NCBI RefSeq assembly: GCF_001544275.1
Contig: NZ_BCQE01000025.1
Coordinates: 1 to 58,336 of the forward strand
Reading direction: 5' to 3'
Origin: Enterococcus gallinarum NBRC 100675
Lineage (GTDB): Bacteria > Bacillota > Bacilli > Lactobacillales > Enterococcaceae
Length of the DNA: 58,336 bases
Shown: positions 47,282-55,523 of the stretch, in pieces
Layout of the letters: every line of letters starts with the position of its first letter
Position numbering within the stretch: the first letter of the stretch is position 1
Program-made: the position numbers and the translations under genes
The notes under the pieces: model-generated
Told to the model about the DNA's origin: nothing
The model's input: only the letters and a program-made list of their open reading frames with translations
Database searches by the model: none

Positions 47282-48670
47282 TCAATCGGCATCAATCACA
47301 GCAGTTTGACTTTCAAGTGTTGCACGATCTAGTTCATGGATACGACTGCTAGTCACCACACCGGCAACCATGCTGTCACTGACATTAACCAGTGTTCGAG
47401 CCATATCGATCAGTGGTTCAACAGAAATGACTAGACCAACGATTGCGATCGGCAAGTTCATTGATCCTAAAACGATCAATGAAGCAAAGGTTGCCCCACC
47501 ACCGACACCAGCAACACCAAAAGAACTGATGGTTACGACCGCCACCAAAAGCAGGATAAACTGCCAATCAAAGACATTGATTCCTACCGTAGGCGCTACG
47601 ATCGTGGCTAACATCGCCGGATACACACCAGCACAGCCATTTTGTCCAATTGACAAGCCAAAGCTACCAGCAAAATTGGCGGTTGCTTCGTCGACACCTA
47701 GCGCTTTTGTTTGCGTTTCGATATTCAATGGCAACGCACCGGCACTTGAGCGTGAAGTAAATGCAAAACTTAACACTGGAAAAGCTTTCTTGAAATAAGT
47801 AATTGGATTGACTTTTACACTCGCTAACAACAAGGAATGAACGAGCAAGACAATGATCAATGCTGCATAAGAAGCTAAAATAAATTTCCCAAGATTTAGG
47901 ATCGCTTCGAAATCACTTGATGCTAGAACATTTGTCATCAACGCCAATACACCATAAGGAGTCAACCGCAACACAAGTGTGACGATTCGCATCACGATCT
48001 TGTACAAGCTATCCATTAGATCAGCAAACGTTTGCGCCTCTTTCGGGGCTTTTTTCTTCACCCCTAAGTAGGCAATCCCTACAAAAGCAGAAAAAATTAC
48101 CACTCCAATCGTACTCGTTGAACGTGTCCCAGCTAGATCGGCAAAAACATTATTCGGAATAAAGGATACGATCTGTTGAGGAATTGACAAGTCTTGGACT
48201 TGGGTAGAACGTTCTGCCAACTCAGCGATCCGTGCGGTCTCCGCTGCGCCTTCAGTAAAACTCGCACCGTCTAAACCAAACAACATAACCATCACGATTC
48301 CGATCAGTGCAGCGATTGCTGTCGTGCCCAACAAAGTAGCCAACACAGTAAAGCTGATTTTTTTGATTTTTTCGCTTTCTTTCATCTTGGTAAATGCCCC
48401 GACGATCGAAACAAAAACCAATGGCATGATCAACATTTGCAGCAGTGCTACATAGCCGTTCCCCACCATTGTGATCCACTCTAGTGATTGGGTGATCACT
48501 TCCGAGCCAGTTCCAAAGATCGCCTGTAAGATACCACCAAAAAGTATCCCGACAAACAACGCTGTAAACACTCGTGTAGAGAATTTCAGATGACGCTTTT
48601 GCATCAGGTAGAACCCATAAATAAGGGCAGCAAAAATAAGTACAACAATAACTATAAACAGATTTGTCAT
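47282..48670 (-). CDS. tcyP: L-cystine/dicarboxylate-amino-acid:cation symporter (TcyP-like)
   Basis: 462 aa membrane protein with the DAACS fold: about eight helices, the hairpin motif FTSRSSAGALPLN, and SIGQNGCAGVYPAMLA and VISVEPLIDMARTLVNVSDSM substrate/cation regions. The length and motifs resemble TcyP of Bacillus (cystine uptake). SD AAAGGAGG. Promoter and structured leader lie upstream. Confidence 0.85.
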   Translation of the reverse strand: MTNLFIVIVVLIFAALIYGFYLMQKRHLKFSTRVFTALFVGILFGGILQAIFGTGSEVITQSLEWITMVGNGYVALLQMLIMPLVFVSIVGAFTKMKESEKIKKISFTVLATLLGTTAIAALIGIVMVMLFGLDGASFTEGAAETARIAELAERSTQVQDLSIPQQIVSFIPNNVFADLAGTRSTSTIGVVIFSAFVGIAYLGVKKKAPKEAQTFADLMDSLYKIVMRIVTLVLRLTPYGVLALMTNVLASSDFEAILNLGKFILASYAALIIVLLVHSLLLASVKVNPITYFKKAFPVLSFAFTSRSSAGALPLNIETQTKALGVDEATANFAGSFGLSIGQNGCAGVYPAMLATIVAPTVGINVFDWQFILLLVAVVTISSFGVAGVGGGATFASLIVLGSMNLPIAIVGLVISVEPLIDMARTLVNVSDSMVAGVVTSSRIHELDRATLESQTAVIDAD

Positions 48671-48820
48671 TAGTCTCCTCCTTTAACATTAAGTAAAATG
48701 ACAAAGTCTGTCAGTGGAAGTAAAGGTTCCCAGTGACCATTCTTCAACAGTTCACTCTAATGAGACGTGTGGCATCATTAGTGACTGTTTTATTTTATAG
48801 AAAGAATGGCGATCTTACAA
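48671..48820 (-). promoter_or_regulatory. Promoter and hairpin leader of the TcyP-like gene
   Basis: Minus strand: TTGTAA (48815-48820), 17-bp spacer, TAAAAT (48792-48797). The predicted leader of about 115 nt begins with a stem (CTAATGA/TCATTAG core). No poly-T follows, so attenuation is not shown. Confidence 0.65.
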
Positions 48821-48864
48821 TTAATAAGTTTCACATTTTTCTGCTAAAGATCATAAAAATGGAC

Positions 48865-48998
48865 AAAAAAAGCTGTGACAGCGCAGCTAATAAACGGTCC
48901 ATCAAACAAATTGGTCTACCTGATAGAAAATGAACCGTTTCTATCTCAGTCCTCGTAAAATTTGTTCGATCGTCTCTTAACATACGCCCACAGCTTTT
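48865..48998 (-). terminator. 134-nt triple-nested hairpin after pepC
   Basis: Minus strand: AAAAGCTGTG (48989-48998) pairs with CACAGCTTTT, which continues in T (48865-48877). Inside, AACAAATT/AATTTGTT (48958-48965/48905-48912) encloses an 8-bp perfect GATAGAAA/TTTCTATC hairpin (48922-48945). It should end pepC transcripts; it is far larger than a normal terminator. Confidence 0.6.
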
Positions 48999-49008
48999 CA
49001 TTTCTTCA

Positions 49009-50337
49009 TTATGCTAAAGCTCCCATAGGGTCCCAAGGAGCTAAGACTTGCGGCTCTGCTTCAAAAGCAGCGAGTTGTTCGGCCGTCAAAAATTCCTTGC
49101 GAACAACGATTTGATAGGTGTACTCATCCATCCATTCATCACTCATTACAAAAAATCCATTGGTACCGACTTTTTCTCCCCAGCTGTTTTCGACTTTCCA
49201 TTTTGTTGATTTGCCATCAACGATGTCCACACCAGTCAAGACCATCGCATGGGTCATCAGACTTTCACCATAATCTAAACGTTGAGCTTTCGTCATCGTG
49301 AAATCGATATCGAATAAGTCGTTCATATCATACGCATCCAATGCCATGATTCCAGAATCACGGGTAGAAGATTGCCCAACATCACAGCCAAACCAGACAG
49401 ATTCTCCTTGTTCTAATTGGGCAATCGCCAATTTTTTGAATGTTTCCATATCCACATTCAAATATTTCACTTCTTTACCTCCAACAACGTTCCCCAACAT
49501 TTCCACTGTATAGGACTTGTTATAAGGTTTGTCAGCAGTAGGGGCGTTGATGATGCTTACATAATCATCCAGATCTACCCCTACATATTTGTCATAAAAT
49601 GTTTGCGGCGTCAGTCCGCGATCAATATGATAATTTTTCTCTTCATCACGGTATTCAAAGTCAAACGTTTCTGGTGGAGTCCCCAAAGAAGTCGCTAAGA
49701 AATTGTAGATTTCTTGTAGCATCCCTTCTTTTGCTTCTTGAATAGCTGCTTCGGATTGTCCATCCGCCACTAATTGGCGCAATGTCCCAGCATCTTTGCG
49801 CAATTTTTTGTTCAAGTAGTTGTTCAAGTCACGGGAATTCGATGAATTACTGCTTTCTGGCATCACTGCTTTTGGCACGACACCATATTTTTGAAAGATC
49901 GACACGATCATATCCCATTGTCCGCCATCTTGTTGGGGTGTTTGCAGCAAGAAAGCAACCTTGCGGCTAGATAAAGGCTCTTGTGCTGTTGCCAAGACAT
50001 TTTCATAAAAATAGTTGGCTTTTTCATATTTATCCCAGAAAAAAGTATGGTTCTGTGACAATTCAAAGTCCTTCAAATTAAAGGCATTCAACATTTTGTG
50101 ACGGAATGTGTTCAATGCTGCAAACATCCAGCAGCGACCTGATTGTTTTTGGTTTGACACTTTGCCAGTCGTCACATCAACTGAAAAGACTGGTACATTG
50201 TTGACATGGCCTTGAATCGTTTCTGCTGAAGCAGTGATCCCGTTTTTGACCACGCCTCTTTGCAGTGCATTTTGCTTGTTATTTTGCTGATACGCTTCAG
50301 CAAATTTTTCAGTAGTATTTTTGGAAATTTCTGACAT
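49009..50337 (-). CDS. pepC: Aminopeptidase C (bleomycin hydrolase family, C1B)
   Basis: 442 aa from the ATG at 50337. Catalytic Cys in NQKQSGRCWMFAALN, His in LMTHAMVLTGVD, Asn in VENSWGEK. A hexameric cytosolic cysteine aminopeptidase that trims peptides. SD AAGGATGGAG. No signal peptide, as expected. Confidence 0.96.
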   Translation of the reverse strand: MSEISKNTTEKFAEAYQQNNKQNALQRGVVKNGITASAETIQGHVNNVPVFSVDVTTGKVSNQKQSGRCWMFAALNTFRHKMLNAFNLKDFELSQNHTFFWDKYEKANYFYENVLATAQEPLSSRKVAFLLQTPQQDGGQWDMIVSIFQKYGVVPKAVMPESSNSSNSRDLNNYLNKKLRKDAGTLRQLVADGQSEAAIQEAKEGMLQEIYNFLATSLGTPPETFDFEYRDEEKNYHIDRGLTPQTFYDKYVGVDLDDYVSIINAPTADKPYNKSYTVEMLGNVVGGKEVKYLNVDMETFKKLAIAQLEQGESVWFGCDVGQSSTRDSGIMALDAYDMNDLFDIDFTMTKAQRLDYGESLMTHAMVLTGVDIVDGKSTKWKVENSWGEKVGTNGFFVMSDEWMDEYTYQIVVRKEFLTAEQLAAFEAEPQVLAPWDPMGALA

Positions 50338-50454
50338 ATTTCTCCATCCTTTCACTTTATTCTCTTCATTTTACTCTTGTCCAAATCAAATAACAACCGC
50401 CTGAGCAAAAGTCTGGCAGATCCAAACTTGCGAAGGCGGTGTTTCCATTTAGAT

Positions 50455-51471
50455 TCAGTTCGCAATCATGAAGATACCCAAGCCCAATAGGACAAAAGAA
50501 ATCCCTTCTTCAAAACGGGCGTAGAACTGCCGAACAGGTCTGCTGGCTAATAGGATCGTCAGTAAAACACTGACGACGATCAACGCCATAAATCCGAGCA
50601 GTGACAAGTTTAGTTCAGTGATTGCCAGTGCTCTCAATCCTTTAATAAAGATCCCTTGCAGCAAATAGACTAACAGTGTGTTCTTGCCCCATTTGGTAAA
50701 AAACAGCTGTTGCCGTGGGACGAGTCGCAGAAAACCAATGATCCCCAGCAGTCCAATCACAAAGAACACCCCTCGTAATGGTCCTCCGAACAATGGATAG
50801 CTCAGATAGTCTTCATAAGGTTTCGAGCCAAAGACCATGTACTTATTCATCCCATGGAAAAGCGCAATAAACAAGTAGATAATCGGCAAGAAAACCAGAC
50901 TGATTTTTTTTATTCGTGTTCCTTGTAAAAACTGCATCTCATTTTTAGGAAAATAAAAACCGATGATAAAAAATGGTAGAAAGACAAATGTCCGCTGCAG
51001 TGTCAGAACTTGATTAATAAAAGGGAGGTAACCAGCAAAAATGCTCAGCAGCACACTAAGCAAGATGGCTTTTCTGGCAGTCATTTTCTGAAAAAAGACG
51101 AGAGAAAGCTGCCAAAAGAACATGCTGAGTAAGAACCACAATGCCCATTGAGGGTTGAGCAGCTGAATATTCAACGACGCGTCAAGTCCAATCACCCAGT
51201 AATAAACTGTATAAAAAAGTTGAAAAAACACATAAGGAAGTAGAAACTTTTTGACCAGATCTCGAACTTTTGAACCTTTTGTGAGCGGTTTGGCAAAATA
51301 ACCTGCTAAAAAAACAAAGGCTGGCATATGAAAGGTAAAAATAAAATAGTACAGATCATGATAAAACTTGTGATCACCAATGAATGGTTGCAATAAGTGG
51401 CTGAAAACCACTAAAATCATTAATAAAAATTTTGCATTATCGAAGTAAGCCGTCCTCGGGGAGTGGCTCAT
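50455..51471 (-). CDS. Acyltransferase 3 family membrane protein
   Basis: 338 aa from the ATG at 51471 (AAAGGAGGAG upstream). About ten membrane helices. The N-terminus TAYFDNAKFLLMILVVFSHL and the FHMPAFVFLAGYF segment are typical of acyltransferase-3 proteins that acetylate surface or secreted glycans. No SGNH domain follows, so it is the membrane module only. No polysaccharide cluster is nearby. Confidence 0.85.
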   Translation of the reverse strand: MSHSPRTAYFDNAKFLLMILVVFSHLLQPFIGDHKFYHDLYYFIFTFHMPAFVFLAGYFAKPLTKGSKVRDLVKKFLLPYVFFQLFYTVYYWVIGLDASLNIQLLNPQWALWFLLSMFFWQLSLVFFQKMTARKAILLSVLLSIFAGYLPFINQVLTLQRTFVFLPFFIIGFYFPKNEMQFLQGTRIKKISLVFLPIIYLFIALFHGMNKYMVFGSKPYEDYLSYPLFGGPLRGVFFVIGLLGIIGFLRLVPRQQLFFTKWGKNTLLVYLLQGIFIKGLRALAITELNLSLLGFMALIVVSVLLTILLASRPVRQFYARFEEGISFVLLGLGIFMIAN

Positions 51472-51622
51472 AATGTCTCCTCCTTTATTTTTTCTAACTA
51501 AAAGCATACCGTAATATTCAGTCACTGCGATAACAAAGTGATTGCAAAACAGCAACGAAAAATTTCAGTTTATTACTCCTAATGCTGCGAAGTGAGTTCC
51601 TTATAGAGAGGATGATTATTGA

Positions 51623-51662
51623 TTGCATGTTCCATCTATTTGTATTAATATAGATAATACAA
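51623..51662 (+). promoter_or_regulatory. Promoter and GntR (YtrA-type) operator
   Basis: -35 TTGCAT (51623-51628), 17-bp spacer, -10 TAATAT (51646-51651). A perfect inverted repeat TTGTATTA-N7-TAATACAA (51640-51662) covers the -10 and the start, as expected for autorepression. Confidence 0.85.
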
Positions 51663-51676
51663 AGGAGAGAGCGCCA

Positions 51677-52066
51677 GTGCAATTCGAAATCAAACCTCAA
51701 AGCAATACACCCATCTATCAACAATTACGCGATCAAATCATTCTTGGGATCGCAACAGGCGAATTAGCTGTCGGCGAACTACTTCCCTCTGTCCGTCAAC
51801 TTGCAGAAGAGATTGGCATCAACACGATGACTATTTCTAAAGCCTATAATTCACTGAAAGAAGACGGGCTGCTGATTACCGATCGGCGCAAAGGAACTGC
51901 TGTCGCAGCGCCTCGCAGCTTTACCTTCTCCGAAGAAGAATATTATCAACAACAGCTGCAGCTGCAAGTAGCCTCTGCATTGATTCACGGAAAAAGCGAA
52001 GCAGCGATCATTGCCGATATTCAGCAATGTTTAGAACAGTTTTCTGAAAGGACCGAATTGAAATGA
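51677..52066 (+). CDS. GntR-family regulator, YtrA subfamily
   Basis: 129 aa from a GTG at 51677 (AAAGGAG upstream; the upstream frame overlaps the promoter). Winged HTH (TPIYQQLRDQIILGIATGEL, then LPSVRQLAEEIGINTMTISKAY) with the short C-terminal dimer region typical of YtrA. It overlaps the next gene by 4 bp (ATGA), so the two form an autoregulated operon. Confidence 0.9.
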   Translation: MQFEIKPQSNTPIYQQLRDQIILGIATGELAVGELLPSVRQLAEEIGINTMTISKAYNSLKEDGLLITDRRKGTAVAAPRSFTFSEEEYYQQQLQLQVASALIHGKSEAAIIADIQQCLEQFSERTELK

Positions 52067-53433
52067 ATTACATTTTCTTTGGCATAAATCTGATCGTCAT
52101 TTTTTCTATCGCTTTTACAATGAATCTGCTCAGTAAGCCCCACAAAAACATATTATTGGAAAATACATTATCTCCTGATCACTTGCAGCATCCGGACGTT
52201 TTGGCGTTAGTTGCTGAATACCGCCGCCGTATTATGCAGTTTGTCGGTATCTTAAGTGTAGCAAGTCTGATTTTTTTGTTCAATTTATATGGCTCTATCC
52301 TCATGACCTTTTTCTGGCTGCTCTTGTTTTTGCTTCTGGGGGCAAGCTACGTCTTACAAATTCATTATATTGGAAAAATGCACGAACTAATTGAGCATAA
52401 GAACTGGGGACTCCCTATCGATCCTGTTTTAGTAGACACCAAATTGATCCAGCAAAAAAATAGAAAACTGTTGCCATTAGTCAGTTTTCTTCCATCATTG
52501 TTATTAGTCATTGCTGGTGTAATTTATTTCCCTACCGCGGAGAACGGACCCGGTTGGCTATTCAGCCTCATCAACTGCTTGATCTTTTTGCTTTTCCTCT
52601 ATTTATGGCAAGTGATTCGCCGCTTACCAGTACGTCCATTGACGAAGGATTTTCAAATCAATCAACAGTTCAATGATTTAACGAAATTCTATTGGTCCCT
52701 TCTGGTCGTCTTAATGAGCACGGGCACACTGCTATTGTTTTTTGTTCCACTGCTCTCGACCCAGTTGACGGGGGTAGTTGGAGAGTTATCCGCTGTTCTT
52801 TTCGTCTTGTTACTGGTCTTCTTGATGGTCGTTCCTTTTGGGCTATTGCTGCGATTACGAAAAAAACAAGATCAATTGTTGGCTTCTACGGAACAACGGT
52901 ATTATGATGAAGACCGTTATTGGCGTTATGGCGTGTACATTAATCCAACAGATCCTCGATTATTTGTCCCTGACCGCGTGGGGTTGAATATCGGTATCAA
53001 TTTAGGCAAAAAGACCGGAAAAGGTTTAGCAATCGGCACCGGCATTCTGATGATCGCGATCATGGTTGTCACTATCGTTCCTTTGTATCAATTAGATTTT
53101 AATCCTGATGCAATAAGTGGAGAGATGACAGATCAATCCGTACAGTTTGATGCCCCATTAGCTAGCCGACAAACGATTCCGTTGGATGAAATCAGAACAG
53201 TCACGCTTGTTGATACACTTCCAGAGCCAACGGTTCGCACAATGGGGATGGCGACAGATCATTACCTGACAGGCAACTTTAACGTTGCTGGTCAATCTGC
53301 GAAACTATTCATGGACAAACGATCGCAACCCATTCTTCGGCTCTCGACAGCCGATATCACGATCTACTATACGAACAAAGACGCCTCTGAGACCGTCAAA
53401 CTGTATGAGACTCTGGAGCAAAAGCTTCAGTAG
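52063..53433 (+). CDS. DUF5808-containing multi-pass membrane protein
   Basis: 456 aa. About eight membrane helices in two groups (about 1-110 and 140-275). A motif YDEDRYWRYGVYINPTD followed by LNIGINLGKKTGKG at about 285-325 matches DUF5808-type proteins. One more helix and a C-terminal extracellular or PH-like domain (about 350-456) follow. Function unknown; its partner is a YtrA-type regulator, usually linked to cell-envelope stress or ABC systems. Confidence 0.8.
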   Translation: MNYIFFGINLIVIFSIAFTMNLLSKPHKNILLENTLSPDHLQHPDVLALVAEYRRRIMQFVGILSVASLIFLFNLYGSILMTFFWLLLFLLLGASYVLQIHYIGKMHELIEHKNWGLPIDPVLVDTKLIQQKNRKLLPLVSFLPSLLLVIAGVIYFPTAENGPGWLFSLINCLIFLLFLYLWQVIRRLPVRPLTKDFQINQQFNDLTKFYWSLLVVLMSTGTLLLFFVPLLSTQLTGVVGELSAVLFVLLLVFLMVVPFGLLLRLRKKQDQLLASTEQRYYDEDRYWRYGVYINPTDPRLFVPDRVGLNIGINLGKKTGKGLAIGTGILMIAIMVVTIVPLYQLDFNPDAISGEMTDQSVQFDAPLASRQTIPLDEIRTVTLVDTLPEPTVRTMGMATDHYLTGNFNVAGQSAKLFMDKRSQPILRLSTADITIYYTNKDASETVKLYETLEQKLQ

Positions 53434-53465
53434 GCAATAAGAAGATATTTAGCAAGCAAGACAAA

Positions 53466-53524
53466 CAAGCGAAGCGACACCTGCAATTAGTAAAAATTGC
53501 CCGAGTCGCTTCGCTTGATTTTTC
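53466..53524 (+). terminator. Terminator of the gntR-DUF5808 operon
   Basis: 13-bp perfect stem CAAGCGAAGCGAC/GTCGCTTCGCTTG with an inner GCAATT/AATTGC, then ATTTTTC. Confidence 0.9.
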
Positions 53525-53541
53525 ATGCTTCTTAGCTATCA

Positions 53542-53701
53542 GGACTGTGCCATATGTCATCATCCAACAAGTTAAACCGAATAATAGTCTGTTGCTAGGA
53601 TAGATTCCTCTGACTTTTGCGACGAGGAGTCCCTGCACCGCAGGAGCAATAATCATTAATGTTCGGATAGTGTTACTTGTAGGAGACTTATGGCACAGTC
53701 C
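53542..53701 (+). repeat. 160-bp palindromic-ended intergenic element (copy 2)
   Basis: GGACTGTGCCATA (53542-53554) is mirrored exactly by TATGGCACAGTCC (53689-53701). In the opposite orientation it resembles the element at 10997-11159: common CTRTGMCAKAAGT ends, a shared ATTGCTCCT core and about 60% identity by eye around it. Confidence 0.55.
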
Positions 53702-53710
53702 CAAAAATCG

Positions 53711-54271
53711 CTACATTGGTTTCAGATTCTTCGCTAGCCGTTCAATCATCCAAGACAAACGCTTTTCGCGTCCAGTGTCGGTTTTTGCATCATAGTATGC
53801 CCGCGTGTAGGTCTTTTTGACAGAGAGAGACATTGCTTGGAAATTTGTATAAGCTGCCTCATGTTTCTTTAATAAGCTTGCTACGGTATAGATTTGTTCC
53901 TCCGAAATCTTTGGAGACTGAACCGCATCCCATTGACCGTTTTTCTTGGCCTCTTCTATTTTTCTTCGACCATAATCAGTCATTAGTCCTTGGCTTTCCA
54001 ATGTTTCAGCTAGTGCTTTGTTTTTTTCTGACCACTTGCTGTTCTTTCTGCGCCTCGCAAAGTATTTCTTGTATGTTTTATCATCAATCTTTTGCATGAC
54101 GCCATCGATCCAGCCAAAACAAAGCGCTTCTTCAAGTGCCTCGTGAGCCTTTATCGTCTTAGGACCGCCAGCTTTTCCGATCAAAAGCCAAACCCCTTCA
54201 CTTGATACACCATACTCTTGAAGCCAGTCACGAAATTCATTTCTATTTGTAAATGTAATGCTGTTGTCCAT
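53711..54271 (-). CDS. YdeI/OmpD-associated family protein
   Basis: 186 aa from the ATG at 54271. Family features: the N-terminal FRDWLQEYGVSSEGVWLLIGK, the ALEEALCFGWIDG motif, ARRRKNSKWSEKNK and a C-terminal Lys-rich tail. Bacterial YdeI-type proteins are little characterised; in some species they affect resistance to cationic peptides. SD AGAGGG. Confidence 0.85.
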   Translation of the reverse strand: MDNSITFTNRNEFRDWLQEYGVSSEGVWLLIGKAGGPKTIKAHEALEEALCFGWIDGVMQKIDDKTYKKYFARRRKNSKWSEKNKALAETLESQGLMTDYGRRKIEEAKKNGQWDAVQSPKISEEQIYTVASLLKKHEAAYTNFQAMSLSVKKTYTRAYYDAKTDTGREKRLSWMIERLAKNLKPM

Positions 54272-54512
54272 AGAATCCCTCTCATCTTCTTTATCCACTT
54301 TGGACACCTTTTTAAGGAAACTGGGTCTTGACTTGCGCAATAGTCGAATGAGTCATTTTCCAATAAATCACTGTGGGGTAGGTCAACATATAAGCATCGT
54401 AAAGCAGCAGACAACTATCGAGTCTCTGAAATAAAGTGACTTCCCTATGTCGACTGCTTTGCTTATCCAAAAAACAAGTAGCCGCAAGGAGATAAACTGT
54501 TGAATCTATCTA

Positions 54513-54549
54513 TAAAGCAACCCCCCTGAATTTCAGGGGGGTTTGCTTT
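54513..54549 (-). terminator. Terminator of tRNA-Asn
   Basis: CCCCCCTGAA/TTCAGGGGGG, extended by AAGCAA/TTGCTT. It lies about 45 bp after the tRNA-Asn 3' end. The remaining 54272-54512 holds no gene I can support. Confidence 0.75.
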
Positions 54550-54593
54550 ACCCATCCATCATCTTTTCATCAATGGGGACGTTTTATTTATGA

Positions 54594-54667
54594 CTCCGGC
54601 AGTAGGACTCGAACCTACGACATCATGATTAACAGTCATGCGCTACTACCAACTGAGCTATGCCGGA
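54594..54667 (-). tRNA. tRNA-Asn (GTT)
   Basis: 74 nt. Acceptor TCCGGCA/TGCCGGA, D-arm with AGCTCAGTTGGTAG, anticodon stem CATGA/TCATG with anticodon GTT (54633-54631), T-arm GTAGG-TTCGAGT-CCTAC. CCA is not encoded. Confidence 0.97.
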
Positions 54668-54680
54668 AGAATCTACCTGT

Positions 54681-54710
54681 AATATAGCAAATATTCAGAT
54701 AAGTTGGCAA
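54681..54710 (-). promoter_or_regulatory. tRNA-Asn promoter
   Basis: Minus strand: TTGCCA (54705-54710), 18-bp spacer, TATATT (54681-54686). Confidence 0.75.
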
Positions 54711-54791
54711 GTGAAAAAAGAAATTTTTGCTTCTTTGTCTTGTTGTTCACCTTTTTTGACAAAAAATCCCAGTACTCTTGAAAAAATGGAA

Positions 54792-54820
54792 TTGACAAAC
54801 AGCAGGCTTTCAGGTATTCT
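54792..54820 (+). promoter_or_regulatory. tRNA-Thr promoter
   Basis: TTGACA (54792-54797), 17-bp spacer, TATTCT (54815-54820); the tRNA starts 21 bp later. Confidence 0.85.
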
Positions 54821-54841
54821 ATATCTTGTGTTAAATAACAA

Positions 54842-54914
54842 GCCGCTTTAGCTCAGTTGGTAGAGCGCATCCATGGTAAGGATGAGGTCGACGGTTCAAG
54901 CCCGTCAAGTGGCT
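54842..54914 (+). tRNA. tRNA-Thr (GGT)
   Basis: 73 nt. Acceptor GCCGCTT/AAGTGGC (one G-U), D-arm AGCTCAGTTGGTAGAGC, anticodon stem CATCC/GGATG with loop ATGGTAA (anticodon GGT), T-arm GACGG-TTCAAGC-CCGTC. CCA is not encoded. The AT-rich segment begins about 170 bp beyond its 3' end. Confidence 0.96.
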
Positions 54915-54921
54915 TTCTCAA

Positions 54922-54949
54922 AACAACGTTCTTGGGACGTTGTTTTTTT
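54922..54949 (+). terminator. tRNA-Thr terminator
   Basis: AACAACGT/ACGTTGTT with loop TCTTGGG, then seven T. Confidence 0.92.
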
Positions 54950-55082
54950 GTTTGCAGTTAGCACCGATGATTTTCAGTTGCTCCTTATTTCAACAACGAA
55001 AATGATAAACGGTCCATGCATTGCATCACTATTTCACACTGTTCATTATGTTCATTTGAACAATCATAAATATCAATGATTC

Positions 55083-55520
55083 TCAAGAATAACTTCTTAG
55101 CCTATTATTTATCCAGTCACCAAAACTAGCTACGTATTCTATAGGGCCTTGTATTATTACTCTGGCTTGTTCTTTAGAAATTGCCTGATAAAAGAACTGT
55201 CGGTTTTCTCCATCGTATACATTGTTATATTGATTCAACAAATCATTTTTTAAATTTTCAACTAACCTCATACTAGAGATTGGAATATTAATGACGAGTA
55301 TTGAACCCGTTTTAAAATGATTCTCGTTTTCAAAAAAGTTAGTAACAGGGTTCTCAACTGACTGACCTATAAAACGATACACTTCGGATTTCAAAAATTT
55401 CCATTGTCCACCAATCTTTTGCCCTTTTAATTTACCATCAGACAAGTAGTTTCTAATAGTTCTTGTAGTTACTCCCAATGCATCCGCAACTTCAGATACA
55501 CTTAGCAAATCGTGATTCAT
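55083..55520 (-). CDS. Excisionase/MerR-like HTH protein with unrecognised C-terminal domain
   Basis: 145 aa. N-terminal helix-turn-helix of the excisionase/MerR type (about 5-52: LSVSEVADALGVTTRTIRNY and DGKLKGQKIGGQWKF). The remaining 90 residues are not a family I recognise. SD AAGGAG. It starts 3 bp after the ABC exporter gene, so it is probably co-transcribed and may regulate it. Base composition is clearly more AT-rich than the genes to the left. Confidence 0.78.
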   Translation of the reverse strand: MNHDLLSVSEVADALGVTTRTIRNYLSDGKLKGQKIGGQWKFLKSEVYRFIGQSVENPVTNFFENENHFKTGSILVINIPISSMRLVENLKNDLLNQYNNVYDGENRQFFYQAISKEQARVIIQGPIEYVASFGDWINNRLRSYS

Positions 55521-55523
55521 AGT

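Noticed and set aside
53396-53704. 102-aa minus-strand reading frame
   Set aside because: Crosses the gntR operon terminator and the palindromic element; kept only as a minor observation on the element.
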